Positions 1-6,272 of a stretch of 7,519 nucleotides of DNA are shown here, piece by piece. Origin of the DNA: Nitrospiraceae bacterium (GTDB lineage: Bacteria; Nitrospirota; Nitrospiria; Nitrospirales; Nitrospiraceae); contig JAICXS010000078.1 in NCBI GenBank assembly GCA_025934615.1, positions 1 to 7,519 on the forward strand. Direction: 5' to 3'. Position 1 is the stretch's first letter; the number at the start of each line of letters is the position of its first letter. Both the position numbers and the translations under genes were made by a program. Below the pieces are notes generated by a model. The model was not told the DNA's origin and searched no databases. It saw only the letters and a list, made by a program, of their open reading frames with translations.

Positions 1-74
1 AACATTCTCACTACTGATACAGCGGGCCCCTTTTTCGGACCGCTGCTGACAACGACGCTCAGAAGGAGATGACA

Positions 75-764
75 ATGCAAATACCAGTATGCAGGTGGGT
101 TTTTTCAGTGCTCCTTGCCGGAACTCTTGTATTAACTTCTGCGACCGCCCGTTCGGAATTCTATGTGGCCGGGCAAGCCGGTATCAGTCTCCCCGGTTCA
201 TTTACAAATGTGGAGGGGCTTGGATCAGCGTTCGGAGGTGCCGGCTTTAAATCCACCGACCTTGATTTGGCCAATTCCGTGTTATTGGGCGCTAAAGTCG
301 GATATTTTTTCCCAAGATTGAATTGGCTTGGCATCGAAGGTGAGTATTTCCATACTAATCCTCACATCAAACAACAATCAGCTACAATCACAGCCCCAAA
401 CGGTGCGACCGGCACCTTGGAGAAACAGGGCGCTCATGTCAGCATGTCGACAGGCGCCATCAATGTCATCGCTCGGTACCCGGGAAAACGGTTTCAACCC
501 TATGTCGGCGTCGGATTAGGAATGTTTGGAGCAAGCGTATCGAGCAACCAGGTGCAAACGCTCAATAATCAACCACTCTCTGCTTCGGATTTCAGTTTTG
601 GGTTAAACGCCCTGGCCGGCGTTCGATATTTTCTCACAAAACGTGTTGCGCTCTTTGGAGAATACAAATACAACCGGGCATCGTTTCAATTTGAAGGCAA
701 TGCTCAGTTCAAAGCGGATTACAGTGCGAGTAACATAGTGGGCGGCATCTCTCTTCACTTTTGA
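75..764 (+). CDS. Outer membrane beta-barrel protein (OmpA-barrel-like, porin family)
   Basis: This is a predicted exported protein of 229 residues forming a small outer-membrane beta-barrel; its specific function is unknown. The N-terminus has a classical signal peptide: a basic start (CRW), a hydrophobic core around residues 9-20 (VFSVLLAGTLVL) and a likely cleavage site near SATA-RS. The mature part has alternating strand-like stretches such as FYVAGQAGISL at its start, YVGVGLGMFGA, ALAGVRYFLTKRVALFGEYKYN, and a C-terminal GGISLHF. A final Phe is the usual BAM-recognition feature of outer membrane proteins. Size and pattern match the 8-strand OMP_b-brl/OmpA-like barrel group. ATG at 75 is preferred over the in-frame ATG at 69, because the AGGAG at 64-68 leaves 6 nt to 75 and runs into the earlier ATG. 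It appears separate from the downstream ribosomal operon, which has its own promoter. Fold is fairly sure, role is not. Confidence 0.8.
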   Translation: MQIPVCRWVFSVLLAGTLVLTSATARSEFYVAGQAGISLPGSFTNVEGLGSAFGGAGFKSTDLDLANSVLLGAKVGYFFPRLNWLGIEGEYFHTNPHIKQQSATITAPNGATGTLEKQGAHVSMSTGAINVIARYPGKRFQPYVGVGLGMFGASVSSNQVQTLNNQPLSASDFSFGLNALAGVRYFLTKRVALFGEYKYNRASFQFEGNAQFKADYSASNIVGGISLHF

Positions 765-803
765 CATTCGCGTTCCCGTCCGCTGCCACATCATGGTAAT
801 TTC

Positions 804-833
804 TTGACAGTCTTTCTCCTCCTATGATACAAA
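804..833 (+). promoter_or_regulatory. Putative sigma70-type extended -10 promoter for rplU operon
   Basis: A perfect -35 hexamer TTGACA (804-809) is followed after 18 bp by TACAAA (828-833), which matches 4 of 6 bases of TATAAT. It is preceded by TG at 825-826, giving an extended -10 (TGnTACAAA). Transcription would begin around 840, leaving a leader of only about 20 nt before rplU. A TATGAT at 823-828 looks better as a hexamer but sits only 13 bp from the -35. The position, in the only sizeable gap before the ribosomal genes, supports it as the main promoter of the operon. Confidence 0.6.
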
Positions 834-860
834 TTTTCGTTCTGCATTGGAGGAATTTGT

Positions 861-1178
861 ATGTACGCGATTGTCGAGACGGGTGGAAAACAATACCGGG
901 TAGAACCGGGCACTATCCTACAGGTTGAGCTTCTCCCTGGAGAGGTCGGCGGAACCGTTGAATTGTCTCAGGTTCGTCTGGTTCAAAATGCCAATGCCGA
1001 TCTGTTAATCGGTCATCCATGGGTGGAACGTGCGCGTGTCACCGCGGAGATCCTGCGTCAGGGACGAACCCGATCGATGACGATCTTCAAGAAGAAGCGC
1101 CGCAAAAATTACCGTCGGACCAAAGGTCATCGTCAAAGCTTCACTCAGGTCCGCATCACAGACATCATGACCGCATAG
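861..1178 (+). CDS. rplU: Large ribosomal subunit protein L21 (bL21)
   Basis: This 105-residue protein is bL21, a 50S subunit protein that binds 23S rRNA. The length is typical of the family. Visible family features are the N-terminal MYAIVETGGKQYRVEPG, the central strand region with ELLPGEVGG, and the C-terminal basic block TIFKKKRRKNYRRTKGHRQ (residues about 73-91) followed by TQVRITDI, which is the L21 signature region. The ATG is preceded by GGAGG at 849-853 with 7 nt spacing. It is the first gene after the predicted promoter and is followed after 26 nt by rpmA, the near-universal L21-L27 pairing. No L21 leader structure is evident, since the leader is too short. Confidence 0.98.
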   Translation: MYAIVETGGKQYRVEPGTILQVELLPGEVGGTVELSQVRLVQNANADLLIGHPWVERARVTAEILRQGRTRSMTIFKKKRRKNYRRTKGHRQSFTQVRITDIMTA

Positions 1179-1204
1179 TAGTCGTTCGACCATAAGAGGA
1201 TTCC

Positions 1205-1459
1205 ATGGCAACAAATAAAGGCGGCGGATCATCTCGCAACGGCCGCGACAGCAATCCCCAGTATCGCGGTGTGAAAGCATTCGGCGGTGAGCAAGTCACG
1301 GCCGGAAGCATTATCGTACGTCAGCGCGGCACACAGTTTCATCCCGGCTTTAATGTCGGCCTCGGGCGTGACTACACACTGTTCGCGTTGGTCAACGGCG
1401 TGGTGAAATTCGAAGGGAATCGAAACCGCCGAAAGGTCAGCGTCTACCCGGCTGCTTGA
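1205..1459 (+). CDS. rpmA: Large ribosomal subunit protein L27 (bL27)
   Basis: This 84-residue protein is bL27, whose flexible N-terminal tail reaches toward the peptidyl transferase centre of the 50S subunit. The sequence shows the family hallmark KGGGSSRNGRDSNPQYRGVK (residues 5-24), then GSIIVRQRGTQFHPGFNVG and GRDYTLFAL. The N-terminus reads MATNKGGG rather than the common MAHKKGGG. There is no extended, protease-cleaved leader of the Firmicutes kind, so the mature end is made directly or after Met removal. AAGAGGA at 1194-1200 is the ribosome binding site. It lies 26 nt after rplU and 83 nt before obgE, the standard rplU-rpmA-obgE arrangement. Confidence 0.98.
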   Translation: MATNKGGGSSRNGRDSNPQYRGVKAFGGEQVTAGSIIVRQRGTQFHPGFNVGLGRDYTLFALVNGVVKFEGNRNRRKVSVYPAA

Positions 1460-1542
1460 CACTCGATTTCCCGCCTGCTCTGCCTCCGTCACACGCGTAG
1501 CTATCAATCCATTGACCCCGTCTGCTTTCCCGGAGCTCGACC

Positions 1543-2565
1543 ATGTTTGTCGATCAGGTACGCATTTTCGTAAAAGCCGGAGACGGGGGAACCGGGGTGT
1601 GCAGCTTCCGTCGCGAAAAATATGTGCCTCATGGCGGGCCTGACGGGGGAGACGGAGGAAACGGAGGCAACGTCGTACTGCTCGCGTCACGGCAACTTAC
1701 GACGCTCCTCGATCTGCGGTATCAGCAACACTACACGGCCAAACCCGGCGGCCCCGGAGAAGGATCCAACCGGCACGGAAAGACTGCGGCTGATGTCGTC
1801 ATTCGCGTTCCAATCGGCACGGTCGTTTTCCACGACGACACCGGTGAGCCTCTCGCCGATTTGACGGAGGAAGGGCACTCGGCGATCGTTGCGAGAGGCG
1901 GCCATGGCGGACGCGGTAACAGCCACTTCGCCACACCGACCAATCACGTGCCGACGTATTTTGAAAAAGGCACGCCTGGGGAAGAACGATGGCTTCGGCT
2001 GGAACTGAAGCTGATGGCGGACGTTGGTCTCGTGGGCTTTCCCAACGCCGGCAAATCCACCCTCATCGCAGCGAGTTCTGCCGCGCGACCAAAAATCGCC
2101 GACTATCCTTTTACCACGCTGGTCCCCAATCTCGGTGTCGTCTCATGGAAGGAGGATGCCAGCTTCGTCGTGGCCGACATCCCCGGATTGATCGAAGGCG
2201 CGCATGAAGGCAAGGGATTGGGCTTTCAATTCTTGCGCCACGTCGAACGCACGATGTTCTTGCTCCACCTCGTCGACATTTCTGAATGGGCGCCCGACGA
2301 TCCGGTGGTCAGTTTTGAGGTGATGCGAAAAGAGCTGGCGGCGTATAATCCCCTCCTCAAGAACAAACCGTTCGCCGTGGTGGGAACGAAGATGGATAGT
2401 CAAGGCAACAGTCAACGGCTCGAACAGTTGCGCATCCATTGTCGAAAACGCCGAACCCGTTTCTTTGCCGTCTCCGCCATAACACGGGAAGGACTCGGGC
2501 CGCTGCTGCTCTATGTGGGGAGCCAGGTTGAAGCGTTGAGGAACGCATGCGCGACCAAGTCCTGA
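1543..2565 (+). CDS. obgE: Obg-family GTPase, 50S subunit assembly and stress factor
   Basis: ObgE/CgtA is a cytoplasmic GTPase that acts in late 50S assembly and the stringent response. At 340 residues it has the glycine-rich Obg fold (residues 1-158, with GGPDGGDGGNGG at about 31-42 and GGHGGRGN at about 119-126) followed by the G domain. G1/Walker A is GFPNAGKST (165-173), switch I is YPFTTLVPN (188-196), G3 is DIPG (212-215) and G5 is SAI (311-313). The G4 position reads TKMD (282-285) where NKxD is usual. The variable C-terminal OCT domain found in Bacillus-type Obg is absent, since the protein ends soon after the G domain. ATG at 1543 has GGAG at 1532-1535. The last 19 nt overlap proB, suggesting coupled translation. 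Confidence 0.97.
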   Translation: MFVDQVRIFVKAGDGGTGVCSFRREKYVPHGGPDGGDGGNGGNVVLLASRQLTTLLDLRYQQHYTAKPGGPGEGSNRHGKTAADVVIRVPIGTVVFHDDTGEPLADLTEEGHSAIVARGGHGGRGNSHFATPTNHVPTYFEKGTPGEERWLRLELKLMADVGLVGFPNAGKSTLIAASSAARPKIADYPFTTLVPNLGVVSWKEDASFVVADIPGLIEGAHEGKGLGFQFLRHVERTMFLLHLVDISEWAPDDPVVSFEVMRKELAAYNPLLKNKPFAVVGTKMDSQGNSQRLEQLRIHCRKRRTRFFAVSAITREGLGPLLLYVGSQVEALRNACATKS

Positions 2566-3668
2566 CGCAGGCGAAACGCGTCGTCGTCAAAGTCGGCAGC
2601 AGTCTTCTGGCATCCCGCGCCTCGGGACTGCAGATGGACCGCATCGAGCGGTTAGCCGATGAACTGTGTGCAATCAAGACGACTGGTCGCGATGTGTTAC
2701 TGGTCTCCTCGGGCGCCATTGTGTCCGGCGTTCAAAAGCTGGGTCTTGCTGTCTACCCCAAAAGTCTCCCGTTAAAACAGGCTGCCGCGGCGGTCGGCCA
2801 AAGCCGCCTGATGTGGGCGTACGAAAAAGCGTTCGAACGACTCGGCGTGAACGTCGCGCAAATTCTGCTGACTCACCAAGATCTGGCAGATCGGCGGCGA
2901 TTCTTAAATGCCCGTCATACGCTGAGCGCGCTGCTGACTCACGGTGTCCTTCCCATCATCAATGAAAACGATACTGTTTCTGTTGAGGAAATCCGATTCG
3001 GCGATAACGACACGCTGGCCGCGGAGGTCGCACATCTGGTCGATGCCGACCTGCTGATCATTCTCTCCGATGTCGATGGCGTCTTTACGGATGATCCGCG
3101 ACGCAACGCCTCGGCCGAGCGCATTCCACTGATTATCGAAATTTCATCGGAGATCGAACAGCTCGCAGGCGGCACCAGCAAAGAAGAAGGCACAGGCGGG
3201 ATGATGACGAAAATCCAAGCCGCCAAAAAGGTGGCGGCCTATGGAGTCGCCACCTTGATTATGAATGGGCAGACAGCCGGATTGCTGCCGATTGCACTTA
3301 CAGGGCATGACATAGGCTCACTGATTCTGCCGCATGGCCCACAATTATCGAGTCGAAAACAGTGGATCGCCCATACCCTCCGGGCAAAGGGGCAATTGAT
3401 GCTTGACGAAGGCGCAATCGACGCGTTGGTGCAGCGCGGCAAAAGCTTGCTGCCGTCTGGTATCATCCAAGTGAGTGGAACATTCGACTCCGGCGATGCC
3501 GTGCTCTGTGCCGATCGCCACGGAAAAGAAGTGGCCAAAGGATTAATCAATTTTTCGTCCGCTTTGCTGGAAAAAATGAAGGGCCTCAAAACCGCGGACA
3601 TCAGGAAGACCGTTGGCGATCAAGAGTATGAAGAGGCCATTCATCGCGATAATTTGGTGATTCTTTAG
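2547..3668 (+). CDS. proB: Glutamate 5-kinase with PUA domain
   Basis: ProB phosphorylates glutamate to gamma-glutamyl phosphate using ATP, the first step of proline synthesis in the cytoplasm. The 373 residues match the two-domain bacterial form. The amino-acid kinase domain (about 1-265) shows VVKVGSSLL (13-21), LVSSGAIVSG (52-61), THQDLADRRRFLNARHTL, IINENDTVSVEEIRFGDNDTLAA (137-159), SDVDGVFTDDP (174-184) and GTGGMMTKIQAA (215-226). The PUA domain (about 279-355) includes KGQLMLDEGAI, SLLPSGI and KGLINFSS. The start is supported by GAGGA at 2538-2542 and by the close fit of the N-terminus to the family. It starts inside obgE in another frame. proA, which usually encodes the next enzyme nearby, is not in the window. 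Confidence 0.97.
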   Translation: MRDQVLTQAKRVVVKVGSSLLASRASGLQMDRIERLADELCAIKTTGRDVLLVSSGAIVSGVQKLGLAVYPKSLPLKQAAAAVGQSRLMWAYEKAFERLGVNVAQILLTHQDLADRRRFLNARHTLSALLTHGVLPIINENDTVSVEEIRFGDNDTLAAEVAHLVDADLLIILSDVDGVFTDDPRRNASAERIPLIIEISSEIEQLAGGTSKEEGTGGMMTKIQAAKKVAAYGVATLIMNGQTAGLLPIALTGHDIGSLILPHGPQLSSRKQWIAHTLRAKGQLMLDEGAIDALVQRGKSLLPSGIIQVSGTFDSGDAVLCADRHGKEVAKGLINFSSALLEKMKGLKTADIRKTVGDQEYEEAIHRDNLVIL

Positions 3669-3755
3669 TGCTGAATGCTCAGCTCTGAGTGCTGTCATGA
3701 AAGAACTCAAGCATCTAAGTTTTACTCAGCACTGAACGCTCAGCAACTCGGAACT
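3667..3755. repeat. Intergenic AGTGCTGA/TCAGCACT-type repeat cluster between proB and nadD
   Basis: The 95-bp gap between proB and nadD is largely repetitive. CTGAATGCTCAGC (3671-3683) recurs as CTGAACGCTCAGC (3732-3744), matching 12 of 13. AGTGCTG occurs at 3667-3673 and 3688-3694. AGTGCTGA (3667-3674) is the perfect inverse of TCAGCACT (3726-3733), so the two blocks could pair across the gap. A small hairpin CTCAG-CT-CTGAG (3678-3689) sits in the left block. The unit overlaps the proB stop codon. Such CAGCACT-type intergenic repeats are, from memory, common in Nitrospira genomes. Any regulatory role, for example an mRNA processing or attenuation site, is inference. Confidence 0.7.
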
Positions 3756-3763
3756 GTAGGGCG

Positions 3764-4456
3764 ATGCGCATTGGTTTGTTCGGTGGCACGTTTAATCCCA
3801 TCCATCGCTGTCATATCGTGGCGGCCACCCAGACTCAACGCCGGTTACGCTTAGACCGCATTCTCTTTATTCCTTCCGGGGATCCTCCTCATAAAAAAAG
3901 CCGGTCGCTGGCTCCGGCCAATCATCGGCTTGCAATGGTCCGGATGGCGATTGGGGACATTCCCGGTTTCACGATCACGGATATGGAAATGCGAAGGCCG
4001 AGCAAGTCGTACTCGATCGAGACAGTTCACGAACTTCAGAAAGAGTTCGGGCCTGATGCGGAACTGTTCTTCATCATCGGATTAGACGCCTTTCTAGAAC
4101 TGCATACCTGGAAACAGGCCTCAGACCTGCTTCGGGCCTGCCATTTCGTCGTCCTTGCACGCCCCGGCTCGGCATTTACCTCTCTTTTGAAAATGTCGCT
4201 CTTGCCGTCCATGGACCGTGCACCGCTGGCCGCCTTGGATACGCATCGCGCACTCCAGGTCGATGTACCGCTCCCCGGTGGCATGAGTTTGATTCTCTTT
4301 TCCATCCCGCCCTGCCCCATCTCGGCTTCCGACATACGATACCGCCTCGCCCACCAGCTCAGCGTGTCAAACCTGTTGCCCGAGGGCGTTGAATCTTATA
4401 TACTCGAACAACAGTTGTATCAACAGGAGGAGAAGGCCAATCGTACCGGAATCTAA
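3764..4456 (+). CDS. nadD: Nicotinate-nucleotide adenylyltransferase
   Basis: NadD transfers AMP from ATP to nicotinate mononucleotide to form deamido-NAD, a shared step of de novo and salvage NAD synthesis. The 230-residue protein shows the nucleotidyltransferase core: GLFGGTFNPIHRCH (4-17), FIPSGDPPHKK (35-45), RLAMVRMAI, IIGLDAF (104-110) and the ATP-binding PISASDIR (185-192), ending with the usual LLPEGVESYI helix. The catalytic HxGH motif reads HRCH (14-17), with both histidines kept but Gly replaced by Cys. The insertion around residues 135-172 is of ordinary variable-loop type. ATG at 3764 has only a weak GTAGGG upstream, so expression may depend partly on flow-through from proB. The 3' end overlaps the start region of rsfS. 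The nadD-rsfS pairing is widespread and supports the call. Confidence 0.95.
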   Translation: MRIGLFGGTFNPIHRCHIVAATQTQRRLRLDRILFIPSGDPPHKKSRSLAPANHRLAMVRMAIGDIPGFTITDMEMRRPSKSYSIETVHELQKEFGPDAELFFIIGLDAFLELHTWKQASDLLRACHFVVLARPGSAFTSLLKMSLLPSMDRAPLAALDTHRALQVDVPLPGGMSLILFSIPPCPISASDIRYRLAHQLSVSNLLPEGVESYILEQQLYQQEEKANRTGI

Positions 4457-4865
4457 GGCGAAGTCTCTGATCATCGCTCAGGCGGCGCTCGATAAGAAGG
4501 CCGACGACGTCCTGATCCTTCATGTCGCTCCCCTCACCTCAATCGCCGATTATCTCATCCTCTGCTCCGCCGATTCCGATCGGCAAGTGCGGGCGATTGC
4601 GGACCATATTAAAAAGACCCTCGACGAACAACAGGTTCGTCCATTGAGTCTCGAAGGACTCGCGCTTTCGCAATGGGTTGCCATGGATTATGGTGATGTG
4701 ATTGTCCACATTTTTCGGACAGATCTGCGCCAAATCTATACGCTCGAAAGACTTTGGAGCGATGCCAAACGAGTCAAGATTCCTACTAAACGGGTGACGG
4801 TCTTACCCGAACCGCTCGACACGGCAAAAAAACGTCCGGCGCGGCGGGCAGCGAAGAGTCGGTAA
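4389..4865 (+). CDS. rsfS: Ribosomal silencing factor RsfS (start uncertain)
   Basis: RsfS binds uL14 on the 50S subunit and blocks 30S joining when nutrients are scarce. The domain runs from KSLIIAQAALDKKADDVLIL through SIADYLILCSADSDRQVRAIADHI to EGLALSQWVAMDYGDVIVHIF and YTLERLWSDA, a clear match to the family. After it is a Lys/Arg-rich tail (KRVKIPTKR...KKRPARRAAKSR) of about 30 residues beyond the usual end. The start is a real problem. The coordinates use TTG at 4389, the nearest usable conventional codon, giving 158 residues with an odd Arg-rich leader (INRRRRP) and only 2 nt to a weak GAGGG. Family length instead points to AUC at 4440 (IVPESKAKSL..., 141 residues), 9 nt after a perfect AGGAGG. 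It overlaps nadD at its 5' end and shares TAATG with the next gene. Confidence 0.93.
   Translation: MNLIYSNNSCINRRRRPIVPESKAKSLIIAQAALDKKADDVLILHVAPLTSIADYLILCSADSDRQVRAIADHIKKTLDEQQVRPLSLEGLALSQWVAMDYGDVIVHIFRTDLRQIYTLERLWSDAKRVKIPTKRVTVLPEPLDTAKKRPARRAAKSR
4425..4430 (+). promoter_or_regulatory. Strong Shine-Dalgarno inside nadD that marks the rsfS start
   Basis: AGGAGG at 4425-4430 lies near the 3' end of nadD. In the rsfS frame the codon 9 nt downstream is ATC (4440-4442), followed by GTA, CCG, GAA. No ATG, GTG or TTG occurs in frame between this site and the conserved RsfS domain. The site therefore argues for initiation at AUC 4440, or for an ATG misread as ATC, rather than at TTG 4389 upstream of it. 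Confidence 0.6.
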
Positions 4866-6265
4866 TGCTCCGGTTACTCTCCACGTTATTTCTCGTCGTC
4901 GTCGCCAGCCTCGTCTACGGATACATCCAGGAACTGAATCCAGGCACCATCACGGTCCGCCTCAGCCCCTCCGGTGTGTACGAGCTCAGCCCGGTCTCGT
5001 TGATGCTGATTTCGATGGCGACCGGCGCGCTCATCGTCATTCTGACGGTCGGCGTCCGAGAAACGCGCCATCTGATTCTCACATGGCGAAGCAGCCGCCT
5101 TGTCCGGCGAAAAGAAAAGGTCGATGTGCTGCATCGGGAAGGCGCGCATGCCTTTGTCTCGAAACGGACCGGTGAAGCGATCGGCCTCTTTCAGCGCGCG
5201 CTTGCGCTCGATCCTAATCACCTGGACTCGCTGCTGTGGCTGGGAAACCTGTACCGCACGGAGCAGAACTTTTCTGAAGCCATTCGGCTCCACCGCAAGG
5301 CGCGCAGCATCGACGAACACAATATCGAAGTCCTCTTTGCGTTGGCTCAGGACTTAGAGGGCGCCAAGCGGTTTGAGGAAGCGCTCCAGACCTTGGAGGA
5401 GGTGCTGCGATTTGACTCAGCCAATCTCACGGCTCTCATTCGCAAACGCGAGCTGTACATTCGCCTGGAGCAATGGCCTGAGGCATTGGAAATTCAACAT
5501 CGGCTCTTAAAGTCGCATCTGCCGGAACAGGATCAACGAACCGAGACAGAAGTCCTGGTGGGCCTCACCTATGAAGTCGGACGGCAATTACTGGAGCGCG
5601 GGCATCCGGAAAAGGCTCGGCGCTACTTCCGCTCCGCGATGAAACGCGACAAATCGTTTTTGCCCGCTTATATCGGACTCAGTGAAATCCTGATTCATGA
5701 AGGCAAAACGAAAAACGCGGCTGACATTCTCGAGAAGGTGCATACACGAACCGGCAACATCATTTTGCTGCATCGTCTGGAAGAACTGTACTTAGAGATG
5801 GGGGAGCCCTCGGAAATCATACGGGTGTATCAGGAGGCCGCGCAGCGACATCCTCAAGATCCAACCCTGAAGTTTTATCTCGGCAAACTGTATTACCGCC
5901 TCGAAATGGTGGACGAAGCGTTCGATGTGCTGTCGACACTGGAAGCCCCGCAAGATCAAACCTCCGACTTTCACAAGATCATGGCAAACCTCTTTCTACG
6001 GAAACGCCAGATGGAAGCGGCGGTCGACGAGCTCAAGAAAGCCTTGGGATTCCGAAAACGGGTCGTCGTCCCGTATGTCTGTACCATGTGTCGGCAAGAA
6101 TCTTCAGATTGGTCCGGGCGCTGTCGGACTTGTGGACGCTGGAATACCTATGTCGCGCTTCCATGGGTGGACGCATCGGGAACCGACTCCCACGAGACGC
6201 CCGGCGCAATTGCGGTGCGCGCGATTCCGTATCAGGGGATTGCCTCGCCCTTCGAAACCGTCTAA
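4865..6265 (+). CDS. lapB: LapA-LapB-like fusion: membrane-anchored TPR protein with C-terminal zinc ribbon
   Basis: In E. coli LapB (YciM) is an inner-membrane TPR protein that works with FtsH to control LpxC and so the rate of LPS synthesis. The 466 residues here have, in order: a hydrophobic helix (about 4-20), a short loop (21-42, NPGTITVRL...VYELS), a second helix (about 43-64), a strongly basic segment (RHLILTWRSSRLVRRKEK), a run of TPR helices (about 90-395, for example GEAIGLFQRALALDPNHLDSL) and a four-Cys zinc ribbon (C406, C409, C420, C423; CTMC-x10-CRTC-GRWNT). TPRs plus a terminal rubredoxin-like ribbon are the LapB architecture. E. coli LapB has one helix and about 389 residues; the two-helix start resembles the partner LapA (DUF1049). 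A 43-residue tail follows the ribbon. Its ATG overlaps the rsfS stop by 1 nt, so translation is probably coupled. Confidence 0.85.
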   Translation: MLRLLSTLFLVVVASLVYGYIQELNPGTITVRLSPSGVYELSPVSLMLISMATGALIVILTVGVRETRHLILTWRSSRLVRRKEKVDVLHREGAHAFVSKRTGEAIGLFQRALALDPNHLDSLLWLGNLYRTEQNFSEAIRLHRKARSIDEHNIEVLFALAQDLEGAKRFEEALQTLEEVLRFDSANLTALIRKRELYIRLEQWPEALEIQHRLLKSHLPEQDQRTETEVLVGLTYEVGRQLLERGHPEKARRYFRSAMKRDKSFLPAYIGLSEILIHEGKTKNAADILEKVHTRTGNIILLHRLEELYLEMGEPSEIIRVYQEAAQRHPQDPTLKFYLGKLYYRLEMVDEAFDVLSTLEAPQDQTSDFHKIMANLFLRKRQMEAAVDELKKALGFRKRVVVPYVCTMCRQESSDWSGRCRTCGRWNTYVALPWVDASGTDSHETPGAIAVRAIPYQGIASPFETV

Positions 6266-6272
6266 AGGTACA

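Noticed and set aside
20..45. Hairpin CAGCGG...CCGCTG upstream of the outer-membrane protein gene, considered as a terminator
   Set aside because: The only T-run is inside the loop and none follows the stem, so it does not fit an intrinsic terminator. It may be a leader structure, but the upstream context is cut off.
823..828. TATGAT as the -10 of the rplU promoter
   Set aside because: It matches 5 of 6 bases but is only 13 bp from the TTGACA, too short a spacing. TGnTACAAA at 18 bp fits better.
1229..1690. Long open frame on the - strand (153 codons) across rpmA and obgE
   Set aside because: It overlaps two certain genes antisense, resembles no known protein and is a product of GC-rich codon structure.
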